Below, one piece after another: positions 54,230 through 62,129 of a stretch of 64,000 nucleotides of DNA. Position numbers and translations under genes: made by a program. The notes under the pieces were generated by a model. The model saw only the letters and a program-made list of their open reading frames with translations, did no database searches and was not told the DNA's origin. Source of the stretch: Bacillus sp. T3 (GTDB lineage: Bacteria > Bacillota > Bacilli > Bacillales > Cytobacillaceae); contig NZ_CP137761.1 in the NCBI RefSeq assembly GCF_033449965.1, forward strand, positions 1,860,001-1,924,000, in the 5' to 3' direction. How positions within the stretch are numbered: the first letter of the stretch is position 1; each line of letters opens with the position of its first letter.

Positions 54230-55430
54230 ATGACAACAACCTATACATTACCAGATGCACGTGGTCATTTTGGAAAATATGGAGGCAAGTATATACCTGA
54301 AACATTAATGAAGGCTATCGTCGAGCTTGAAGCGGAATATACAAAAGCCAGTCAGGATGAAGCGTTTCAACAAGAATTAAAGGAATTGCTAACAGATTAT
54401 GTCGGGCGAGAAACTCCACTTTATTATGCTAAACATTTAACGAAATACAGTAACGGTGCAAAGATTTATTTAAAAAGAGAAGACCTAAATCATACTGGTG
54501 CACATAAAATTAACAATGCTATCGGTCAAGCTTTACTTGCCGTTAGAATGGGAAAACGAAAAATTGTGGCAGAAACAGGTGCTGGACAACATGGTGTTGC
54601 CACGGCAACAGCCTGTGCTTTATTGGATTTAGAATGCGTTGTTTTTATGGGGGAAGAGGATATTAAGCGCCAGCAGTTAAATGTATTTCGGATGGAACTG
54701 TTGGGCGCAAAAGTGGTCAGTGTGACATCTGGAAGTGCGACATTAAAGGATGCTGTAAATGAGGCACTACGCTATTGGGTTTCCCATGTTGAGGATACGC
54801 ATTATATTTTAGGTTCAGTCACAGGGCCTCATCCATTCCCCATGATTGTGCGGGATTTTCAAAGTGTAATTGGCATTGAAACAAAAGCTCAGCATTTGGC
54901 TAAAGAAGGTAAGCTACCTGAAGCGGTTGTAGCCTGTATTGGTGGAGGCAGCAATTCAATGGGTATGTTCTATCCCTTCATTAATGATCCATCCGTTCAA
55001 TTATATGGAGTGGAAGCAGCCGGACACGGAACGGTTACAGAGCGTCACGCTGCATCACTAACAAAAGGCACACCAGGAGTGTTACATGGCGCGTTTATGT
55101 ATTTACTTCAGGATGAAGACGGACAAATACAAGAAGCTCATTCCATTTCCGCCGGGTTAGATTATCCAGGGTGTTGGACCTGAGCACAGTTATTTAAAGG
55201 ATATTGGCCGTGTGCAATATGATTCTATTACGGATGAAGAAGCACTTGCAGCTTTACAGCTACTCTCAAAATTAGAAGGAATTATTCCTGCGCTTGAAAG
55301 TGCACATGCAGTAGCTTATGCATTGAAACTAGCCCCAACAATGAAGCCGGATGAGAGCTTAGTTATTTGCTTATCGGGTCGTGGAGATAAAGATGTTAAC
55401 ACTGTAAAGGCAAGATTAGGGGGAGAATAA
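54230..55430 (+). pseudogene. trpB: Tryptophan synthase beta chain (frameshifted near the 3' end)
   Basis: The PLP enzyme that joins indole and serine. The PLP Lys is in HTGAHKINNAIGQALLA, and the phosphate-binding GGGSNSMGMFYPF follows. At CCAGGG (55166-55171) an extra base makes the frame stop at 55183. Removing it restores LDYPGVGPEHSYLKDIGRVQ and the remaining 70 residues to 55430, including LSGRGDKDV. The full length is 400, normal. With an intact operon around it, I read this as a sequence error. GGAGG precedes the ATG. Confidence 0.92.
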
Positions 55431-55432
55431 GG

Positions 55433-56212
55433 ATGAACCGTTTAGAGCAAACATTCCAAGCGTTAAAGATTAAAAAAGAAAAGGCATTTGTGCCGTATAT
55501 AATGGCAGGAGATGGAGGACTTGAAGTGCTAGAGGAGCGTCTCCTATTTCTTGAAAAATGTGGCGTAACAGCAGTTGAACTTGGAATTCCATTCTCTGAT
55601 CCTGTCGCAGACGGCCCGACGATTCAACAGGCAGGGATTCGGGCACTTGAAAATGGGACTACGCTTAAGAAAGTGCTTCAAACAGTTGAAGCTGCCCGTA
55701 AAAAAGTCAGTATCCCTATTATTCTTATGACGTATATGAATCCAATCCTTGCGTTTGGAATAGATCGGTTTGCAGAGCTTGCACATCAAGCTGGAGTAGA
55801 TGGCTGTATTATTCCTGATTTACCGATTGAGGAAGAAGAAATTATTGAACCGCTTCTGAATCAATTCAACATAGACTTAATCCGTTTGGTAACATTAACG
55901 AGTACCTCAGAACGAATAAAAGAAATTGCTACAAAAGGAAATGGTTATGTATATGCCGTCACTGTAACGGGAATTACTGGTGCTCGAACTGGCTTCGATG
56001 AAAACCTTGGAAAGTTCTTAAATGAGGTAAAATCAATGAGTCCACTGCCAGTATTAGCTGGCTTTGGGATCTCGACTCCTGAGCACGTAAAAGAAGTAAG
56101 TCAATACTGTGATGGTGTCATCGTTGGAAGCAAAATTGTGGACCTATTTGCTCAAAATAAATTGCAGGAAATTGAAGTGTTAATAAAATCAGCCAAGGCT
56201 GTAATAGCATAG
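55433..56212 (+). CDS. trpA: Tryptophan synthase alpha chain
   Basis: A 259-residue TIM-barrel subunit that cleaves indole-3-glycerol phosphate and feeds indole to TrpB. The catalytic Glu is in VELGIPFSDPVADGPTIQQA and the Asp in GCIIPDLPIEEE; TVTGITGARTGFDE and AGFGISTPEHVKEV bind phosphate. Two bases separate it from trpB. Last gene of the operon, followed by a terminator. Confidence 0.95.
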   Translation: MNRLEQTFQALKIKKEKAFVPYIMAGDGGLEVLEERLLFLEKCGVTAVELGIPFSDPVADGPTIQQAGIRALENGTTLKKVLQTVEAARKKVSIPIILMTYMNPILAFGIDRFAELAHQAGVDGCIIPDLPIEEEEIIEPLLNQFNIDLIRLVTLTSTSERIKEIATKGNGYVYAVTVTGITGARTGFDENLGKFLNEVKSMSPLPVLAGFGISTPEHVKEVSQYCDGVIVGSKIVDLFAQNKLQEIEVLIKSAKAVIA

Positions 56213-56224
56213 AACAATATTTCA

Positions 56225-56254
56225 AGAGGGGCTCATAAAGAGTCCCTTTTATCA
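56225..56254 (+). terminator. Terminator of the trp operon
   Basis: AAGAGGGGCTC pairs with GAGTCCCTTTT across ATAAA. The rest of the gap to 56618 is AT-rich and holds no gene that I can support; TTGACA-like boxes at 56279 and 56426 have no good partner. Confidence 0.7.
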
Positions 56255-56618
56255 TAAAAATTTATAAATTGAAAGTATTGACAATATTTAATTATTTCTT
56301 GGGAAAGCGCAAAAATAGACATGGTTTTCGGTTTTTGTCGAATTAGGGATGCTGGATGCTATGTAGATTTAATAAACGATTTAGAATATAATGAAAAAGG
56401 TTAGAGGTCAATTAGTCTAAAATATTGACATACAACATAGATTTCCATCAATAGGACAACTTTTCGTGCCATTTGTTACAGCTTTATTAATTATATATCG
56501 TTATACTTTAATACATACTGAACCCAATAAATTAAGATGCTAAGTTTTTATCGAAAAAGTAGTTAAGGGGTATTGAACAAATGGGTTGATTTTGAAAATA
56601 AATGGGGGAAATGATCCA

Positions 56619-57215
56619 ATGTTTTTGTATGAAATGATTTATAATATTTTAGAGGAAAAAGGGGCATTGTCGATTCCCTCAATCTGTCAGGAACTTAACG
56701 AAAAGACAAATCACCATCAAGAACAGGAAAAACTTGTTCTGCCTGCACATATTAAGTCTGCAATCAGCAGAAAAAAAGACTTATTTAAAGTTGAGGAAAA
56801 TGTGGTATCCATTGACCCTGAAAAGAACATTCAAGCTTTAACAGTTCATATTGGTGGAATTATCGAACCTTCCATTACAATCAAAATTGATTTTAATAAA
56901 AATCGCTTTATCATCTTTGAATGGAATCATGAATCACAAGCATGTAACAACCCAGGGATCCAGCCAACTCGAACCTGCGGTGAGATGGATGCCTTTAAAA
57001 AGGAGCTTTTTCGCATAAAACCGTGGGAATGGAGTGCTAACTATCATCAGGAACAGATGATTCTAGATGGGATATTCTGGTCAATTAAGCTTGTTACTGA
57101 GGGAAAAGTTTACGAAAGTGAAGGGTTGCATTGTTTTCCAAAAGAGTGGGGGAAATTGTGTAATAGCTTAACAAAATTAACTGGATTGAATCTTAAGAAA
57201 CAGCTATCGGTCTGA
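56619..57215 (+). CDS. Hypothetical protein with N-terminal winged-helix-like segment
   Basis: A 198-residue soluble protein; ATG 56619 follows GGGGGAA at ten bases, while the upstream in-frame codons lack a site. Residues 1-65 (YEMIYNILEEKGALSIPSIC, HIKSAISRKKDLFKVEENVV) look like a HARE-type or winged helix in which a short Lys-rich wing follows helix three. The rest (about 80-195) is unfamiliar, with three conserved-looking cysteines (AC, TRTCGE, LHC). I do not recognise it. Confidence 0.55.
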   Translation: MFLYEMIYNILEEKGALSIPSICQELNEKTNHHQEQEKLVLPAHIKSAISRKKDLFKVEENVVSIDPEKNIQALTVHIGGIIEPSITIKIDFNKNRFIIFEWNHESQACNNPGIQPTRTCGEMDAFKKELFRIKPWEWSANYHQEQMILDGIFWSIKLVTEGKVYESEGLHCFPKEWGKLCNSLTKLTGLNLKKQLSV

Positions 57216-57328
57216 GGCCGGAGCTGTTTTTTATTCATCAAAAAAGTCTTAATCATTGAATCCCTATAGCATTTACGGAATAATGGAGTTAAACATTTAA
57301 GGTACTAGGTGAAGGGAGTGAAGGTTAA

Positions 57329-58477
57329 TTGAATTTTAGACAACTTGATTCACAGATTGATCGATTGAAGTTAATGGATCAATTAAAGGACTCGTTTCAT
57401 AGTCGGGCGGCTAAAATTGATGAAGAGGGGTTATTTCCGTTTGAAAATATCGAAGACCTAAAGACGAGTGGATATACTTCCTTAACTGTTCCGTACAAAT
57501 ATGGAGGATGCGAGATTTCATTAACTGAAATGTTGATGCTTCAAGAAAAAATAGCGGAAGGGGATGGAGCCACAGCCCTTTCGATTGGCTGGCATATGGG
57601 GATTGTGAAGAACATCGCCGAAAAACAGCTTTGGTCTGAGGATATGTATAAAGAAATGTGCGAAAAGGTTATGGGAGGAGCATTACTAAATGGTGCGGCA
57701 TCGGAGCTTCAAACGGGAAGTCCGACACGTGGTGGACGTCCAGTAACGTTTGCAATAGAGAAAGGCAACAGTTGGGTTATTACTGGCAGGAAAATATTTA
57801 CGACAATGGCACCTGTTCTTGATTATTTTATTGTTAGTGCCTCTATGGATGATGGTGGGGTCGGAAATTTCCTTGTTCCACGAAACTCAATTGGACTAAC
57901 AATTGAAGAAACATGGGATAGCATTGCACTTCGAGGAACAGGAAGCCATGACTTGGTATTAAACAATGTGGAAATCGAGAAGAAATACTTGGTTGAAAAA
58001 ATTGAACCTGGGAAAAAACAGGCGAATGGCTGGCTCCTTCACATACCTGCTTGCTATCTTGGAATTGCCACCGCAGCTCGAGACTATGCTATAAACTTTG
58101 CGAAACACTACTCTCCATCTAGCATTACAGGACCGATTAGTCAATTGCCCAATGTACAGCAGAAAATAGGTGAAATGGAATTGTTATTATTGCAATCACG
58201 TCATTTTCTCTACTCTGTTTCCAAACAATGGGATCTTGCAAATGACCAGGATAGAACGACTATGCAGCCGGTATTGAGTGCGGTAAAATATACAACTACC
58301 AATTCTGCGATATCGATTGTGGATTTAGCGATGCGTATTGTTGGTGCCAAAAGCTTGTCTTTAAAAAGTCCACTGCAACGCTATTATCGTGATGTCCGAG
58401 CTGGTCTACATAATCCACCTATGGATGACATGACATTAGGGTTGCTGGCAAAAGAAGCATTACAATCAAAACAATAA
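57329..58477 (+). CDS. Acyl-CoA dehydrogenase family protein
   Basis: A 382-residue flavoprotein from TTG 57329 behind GAAGGGAGTGAAGG. The N-terminal helices hold the substrate side, the middle beta domain includes ITGRKIFTTMAPVLDYFIVS and RGTGSHDLVLNNVEIEK, and the C-terminal bundle ends with QRYYRDVRAGLHNPPMDDMT. The arrangement is nearer to the DszC/SfnC or LLHM-type monooxygenase-like branch than to beta-oxidation dehydrogenases. FAD is expected. The substrate is unknown; no partner genes nearby. Confidence 0.88.
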   Translation: MNFRQLDSQIDRLKLMDQLKDSFHSRAAKIDEEGLFPFENIEDLKTSGYTSLTVPYKYGGCEISLTEMLMLQEKIAEGDGATALSIGWHMGIVKNIAEKQLWSEDMYKEMCEKVMGGALLNGAASELQTGSPTRGGRPVTFAIEKGNSWVITGRKIFTTMAPVLDYFIVSASMDDGGVGNFLVPRNSIGLTIEETWDSIALRGTGSHDLVLNNVEIEKKYLVEKIEPGKKQANGWLLHIPACYLGIATAARDYAINFAKHYSPSSITGPISQLPNVQQKIGEMELLLLQSRHFLYSVSKQWDLANDQDRTTMQPVLSAVKYTTTNSAISIVDLAMRIVGAKSLSLKSPLQRYYRDVRAGLHNPPMDDMTLGLLAKEALQSKQ

Positions 58478-58485
58478 TCCCATAA

Positions 58486-58522
58486 AAGAAACGAGCAGGT
58501 GAAAAATCTGCTCGTTTTTACA
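58486..58522. terminator. Bidirectional terminator
   Basis: AAACGAGCAG pairs with CTGCTCGTTT over 10 bp with a nine-base loop, T-runs on both sides. It separates the converging acyl-CoA dehydrogenase and diguanylate cyclase genes. Confidence 0.85.
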
Positions 58523-58535
58523 TGAGATTTTACAT

Positions 58536-59615
58536 TTAAGCGACAGCGATTCGATTACGACCAGTGTTCTTAGCGGTATACAATGCATGATCAGCTTGGT
58601 GAATTATATCCGAAACACTTTGATCGATTGAGCTTAGAGCAACACCAATTGACACTGTAATTGATATGAAATTCCCATTAGGCAAATAGAACTCATGATC
58701 CTCAACGATGTTTCGAATCTTTTCTGCAAGTTTAAGGGCAGTCTCTTGGTCGGTATTAGGAGTAAGAATTGAAAATTCTTCTCCACCATTGCGAAAAACA
58801 TAATCTTTTATTGAAGTTGATTGAATGAGCAAGCGACTTAAACTTCTTAAAATTTCGTCACCAGCTGGATGACCATATGTATCATTTACTCTTTTAAAGT
58901 AGTCGATATCGATGAAGAAGAGAGCGTATTGGCGATTATTCTGCATTGATTTTTTTGACTCTTTTTCTAATAATAACTCAAATTGACGAACATTTTGTAG
59001 TCCGGTTAAATAATCAAATTGGGCTTGCTTTTTTAATTCCAAATAGGAATGGTTGGAGGACAAAATATAGTTCGTTAAATAAAAGGTTAAATAACCACCT
59101 AGCAGTGATATTGGTGTATAGGACAATAAAATAGTATCAACAAAAGTATCCTGTATATTGTAATGGGACAAAACAAACGCAAACATAATAGAATATAGAC
59201 TCGTACTACATATAAGCATGAGAATGGTTTTGTTATGTTGGGAAAATTTTAGTTTTTCAATTATTATTACACAAAAGCAAACAACAAACAGTGTAATGAT
59301 TGTTGCATAGGTTGAAAAACCAACAGGAAAAAAAATAAACCTTGTAAAGGCTATGATGCAAGTGGTAATGATAGCTGAAAATGTACCACCAAAAAATGCC
59401 GATATGAGAATGGCGAGATGTCGAAGATCAAGTAATACATATTCCGACAATTTTACATTAAAGAAAATGATGATGGACCCGATAACTCCCGAGATAAGTC
59501 CAAATATGATCCTGGAAAATCGATTTGTTGGAGTTTGGTAAATCCTAAAAATGGAACCAACTATAAAATATAGGGTAATGACTACGCAGCTATGAGCAAA
59601 CAAATCTTTAAACAT
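58536..59615 (-). CDS. Diguanylate cyclase with 5TM-LYT domain (DgcK/YhcK-like)
   Basis: A 359-residue membrane-bound enzyme that makes cyclic di-GMP. Residues 1-190 form about six helices of the LytS/YhcK-type sensor (RHLAILISAFFGGTFSAIIT). The C-terminal GGDEF domain (about 200-357) has FDYLTGLQNVRQFELLLEKE, FFIDIDYFKRVNDTYGHPAG and the active-site RNGGEEFSIL. The RxxD inhibitory site is not seen: the equivalent residues read SIKD. Length and layout equal B. subtilis DgcK. Possibly involved in motility or exopolysaccharide control. Confidence 0.9.
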   Translation of the reverse strand: MFKDLFAHSCVVITLYFIVGSIFRIYQTPTNRFSRIIFGLISGVIGSIIIFFNVKLSEYVLLDLRHLAILISAFFGGTFSAIITTCIIAFTRFIFFPVGFSTYATIITLFVVCFCVIIIEKLKFSQHNKTILMLICSTSLYSIMFAFVLSHYNIQDTFVDTILLSYTPISLLGGYLTFYLTNYILSSNHSYLELKKQAQFDYLTGLQNVRQFELLLEKESKKSMQNNRQYALFFIDIDYFKRVNDTYGHPAGDEILRSLSRLLIQSTSIKDYVFRNGGEEFSILTPNTDQETALKLAEKIRNIVEDHEFYLPNGNFISITVSIGVALSSIDQSVSDIIHQADHALYTAKNTGRNRIAVA

Positions 59616-59861
59616 CGTTTCACCTTTTTGATAGAATCTATAACTTTTTTATAATAACAAAAATTAATCGATAAATCTTTGGAAGAAGGCGATAGTTATT
59701 ACAATTTTTTGTATTTTTACATTAATTTTACCTAAAATATTTCAGAAAATGGTATAGGAAGAAGATGCTGGTTCTTTTTTAAGTAATCCCCTATATAAAA
59801 TATGTATTTTTTGGTATACAATAGTAAGAGTGATTTTAAAAGTATATGGAGGTTTATTACC

Positions 59862-60932
59862 TTGTTTGATATATCAGTACAACAATTTTTATCCATGAAC
59901 AACGCTATTCCTGTGGATGTTCGTTCCCCCGAGGAATATGAAGAGGCAACCATTCCAGGAGCGATAAATGTTCCACTGTTCAATAATGAAGAACGAAAAG
60001 AAATTGGGACCATTTATAAGCAAATTGGTCCAGAAAATGCTAAGTGGCGAGCAATGGAATTAATATCGCCAAAACTACCAGCCCTATTATCACAAATTAA
60101 AAAGCTTGCAAAGGACGGTAGTATTCCAGTCCTTTTTTGTTGGCGAGGGGGCATGCGTAGTAAGTCTGTAGCGACGTTTATGGATTTTGCAGGATTTTCA
60201 GTTCATCGTATTGAAGGCGGTTATCGAGCGTATCGAGAAGAAATACTTGATATAATCCCAAAAATGATTCCAACTCACACTGTCGTTATTCATGGCATGA
60301 CTGGTGTTGGGAAAACGGAAATTCTAGCAAAACTAAATCAAAACGATTATCCAGTACTCGATTTAGAAGGTCTTGCAGGTCATAAAGGTTCAATTTTTGG
60401 TTCTATGGGTAAGGAGACAGATGTTAATAATCAAAAAACCTTTGATGCTTTATTATTTTCACGTTTAGTCCAATTAAAGGATTCCTCTTATGTTATTGTT
60501 GAAGCAGAAAGTAAACGGATTGGGAAAATCACTCAACCCGAGGAATTGTTAATAACCAAATTGGGCGGTGTTCATTTTTACATTGAAGCGTCTTTAAACA
60601 GTCGGGTTGAACGAATTTATCATGAGTATGTTGAAACTTTTTATCAAGAAGAGTGGTTTCATCCACAAGTAGTTGAGAAATTTTCCCGGATTCAAAAACG
60701 CATTAAGAACGTCGATATTAAGTTGGCTATGACCTCGTCATTGGAAAATCAAGACTATAAAGAGTTTATTAAGCTTTTACTTGAATTTTACTATGATCCA
60801 CGTTATCAGCATAAGCAATTGGATTATGAAGGAGAATTTATCCAAATTGCTACGGATGATTCTGAGCATGCAGCTAAAATTATCGCTGGAAAATTGGATA
60901 AAATTTTTACAACTCCACACATACATTATTGA
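59862..60932 (+). CDS. mnmH: tRNA 2-selenouridine synthase MnmH
   Basis: 356 residues from TTG 59862 behind TATGGAGG. Residues 1-125 form a rhodanese domain with Cys93 in LFCWRGGMRS, the sulfur/selenium-relay cysteine. Residues 140-356 form a P-loop domain with GMTGVGKTE (145-153). MnmH replaces sulfur with selenium at the wobble 2-thiouridine of tRNA, through a geranylated intermediate. The selenophosphate supplier SelD is not in the window. It is divergent from the diguanylate cyclase. Confidence 0.93.
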   Translation: MFDISVQQFLSMNNAIPVDVRSPEEYEEATIPGAINVPLFNNEERKEIGTIYKQIGPENAKWRAMELISPKLPALLSQIKKLAKDGSIPVLFCWRGGMRSKSVATFMDFAGFSVHRIEGGYRAYREEILDIIPKMIPTHTVVIHGMTGVGKTEILAKLNQNDYPVLDLEGLAGHKGSIFGSMGKETDVNNQKTFDALLFSRLVQLKDSSYVIVEAESKRIGKITQPEELLITKLGGVHFYIEASLNSRVERIYHEYVETFYQEEWFHPQVVEKFSRIQKRIKNVDIKLAMTSSLENQDYKEFIKLLLEFYYDPRYQHKQLDYEGEFIQIATDDSEHAAKIIAGKLDKIFTTPHIHY

Positions 60933-60935
60933 TGA

Positions 60936-60961
60936 AAAACCAGGGCAACCTGGTTTTTTTA
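60936..60961 (+). terminator. Terminator of mnmH
   Basis: AAAACCAGG and CCTGGTTTT with a GCAA loop and further T. Its 3' end overlaps the stop codon of the converging 55-residue gene. Confidence 0.85.
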
Positions 60962-61126
60962 ATCTAAAATTCTCCCTGTTGCCCCCACAGATTTATCGGT
61001 ATTTTCTTGGCTATTATAATCGGACTTATTAAAGTTCCCACTGTTATCAAGGGTTTTATTGCTGACATATGGAGACTGATGCTTTTTTTGTTCTTGATTA
61101 AATTTATTAAAATTTTCGTTAACCAC
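60959..61126 (-). CDS. 55-residue Asn/Gln/Ser-rich peptide
   Basis: Starts at GTG 61126 behind AAGGAGGGAAAAAT, a near-perfect site. The product begins VNENFNKFNQEQKKHQSPYV after the initiator and ends SQENTDKSVGATGRILD. It is hydrophilic and probably disordered; the composition recalls small spore proteins of the SASP or Tlp type, but there is no clear match. A different frame on the same strand (60964-61164) lacks a proper site and is less likely. Confidence 0.65.
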   Translation of the reverse strand: MVNENFNKFNQEQKKHQSPYVSNKTLDNSGNFNKSDYNSQENTDKSVGATGRILD

Positions 61127-61323
61127 ATTTTTCCCTCCTTAATTGTCAAATTCCATCTTATCATCCATTTCCCCTAAGATTTTTATGCATAAAAGACATT
61201 TCTTTCTTAAGAATGAAAGAAGTTGTCTTTGGAAAACTAATGTTATAATTCGTGCAAATGAAATAAACATATTTGATTATATGTGAGCGAATTCTCCCTG
61301 ATTGGGTTGAAAGGAGTTAGATT

Positions 61324-62085
61324 ATGCTTACTTCAGAACAACTATCCAACTTCCGCAAACAGCTAAATGATGAAAAACAAGATTTACTAATGCGATTCGA
61401 ACAAAATGATCATTTTGGTTTAGAAAGAGGTCACTATCATGAGTCGATGGGGGAGCTGTCAAGTTATGATAACCACCCTGCAGACGAAGGGACAGATCTT
61501 TACGAACGGGAAAAGGATATTGCTTTAAATGAACACGAAGAACTGCATTTAAGAAATATTGATAAGGCACTAAAATCGATAGATCAAGGGACGTATGGGA
61601 AATGCGAGGTTTGTGGAGTTGAAATCCCTCTAGAACGTCTTGAAGTACTACCAACCACAACCTATTGCAAAGAACATAGTCCAGATCGACTCGTGTCACA
61701 CAAACGACCATTAGAAGAGGGCGTATTAATGCCTCCATTTGGCAAGTTTGATTTAGATGAAGAGGATGAGTCCGTTGCGTATGATGCAGAAGATTCTTGG
61801 CAGGAAGTAGCAGAATGGGGCACTTCTGAATCGCCATCTGACTTTGCGTTTCCAAATGATCGTTATGAAAACAGTTATAATGAAGCAGATGAAAAAATTG
61901 GATATGTTGAAGATTTTGAGAATTTTATTGGAAATGATATGTATGGAAAAAATGTGACTGTATACCCTAACGAATTGCATGATCAATACGAGGATACCTT
62001 GGACGAAGAAGGTATCATGACAACCTTTGGGGATCTTCCTGCTGTAGAGCATGATCCATACACGGAGGAAGAAGCAGAAAAATAG
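61324..62085 (+). CDS. YteA family protein (TraR/DksA zinc-finger type)
   Basis: A 253-residue acidic protein behind GAAAGGAG. The N-terminal coiled coil (about 1-90) has the DksA-type LSSYDNHPADEGTDLYEREK turn. A zinc finger follows at about 95-125, CEVCGVEIPLERLEVLPTTT then YCKEH, with three Cys and a His as ligands. The long C-terminal half is Asp/Glu-rich, as in YteA of sporulating Bacilli. DksA-like proteins bind RNA polymerase; YteA-type members are sporulation-associated. Confidence 0.88.
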   Translation: MLTSEQLSNFRKQLNDEKQDLLMRFEQNDHFGLERGHYHESMGELSSYDNHPADEGTDLYEREKDIALNEHEELHLRNIDKALKSIDQGTYGKCEVCGVEIPLERLEVLPTTTYCKEHSPDRLVSHKRPLEEGVLMPPFGKFDLDEEDESVAYDAEDSWQEVAEWGTSESPSDFAFPNDRYENSYNEADEKIGYVEDFENFIGNDMYGKNVTVYPNELHDQYEDTLDEEGIMTTFGDLPAVEHDPYTEEEAEK

Positions 62086-62122
62086 GTTAAAAAAAACAGC
62101 CTTCATACGAAAGCTGTTTTTT
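62086..62122. terminator. Bidirectional terminator between yteA-type gene and metH
   Basis: AAAAAACAGC pairs with GCTGTTTTTT around a 12-base loop, with T-runs both ways. Confidence 0.8.
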
Positions 62123-62129
62123 TGTGTTA

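Noticed and set aside
54230..56212. Tryptophan auxotrophy from loss of trpE and trpB
   Set aside because: All other trp genes and both T-boxes are intact, and both lesions are single bases at or beside CCWGG.
56332..56342. Spo0A box TTTTTGTCGAA upstream of the 56619 gene, and a similar one near 17005
   Set aside because: The seven-base core TGTCGAA is expected several times by chance in 64 kb; no further support.
60964..61164. 66-residue minus-strand reading frame after mnmH
   Set aside because: It overlaps the better-supported 55-residue gene, and its ATG has no suitable Shine-Dalgarno.
61328..61855. 175-residue minus-strand frame inside the yteA-type gene
   Set aside because: It is the antisense of a clear zinc-finger protein and has no ribosome-binding site or known domain.
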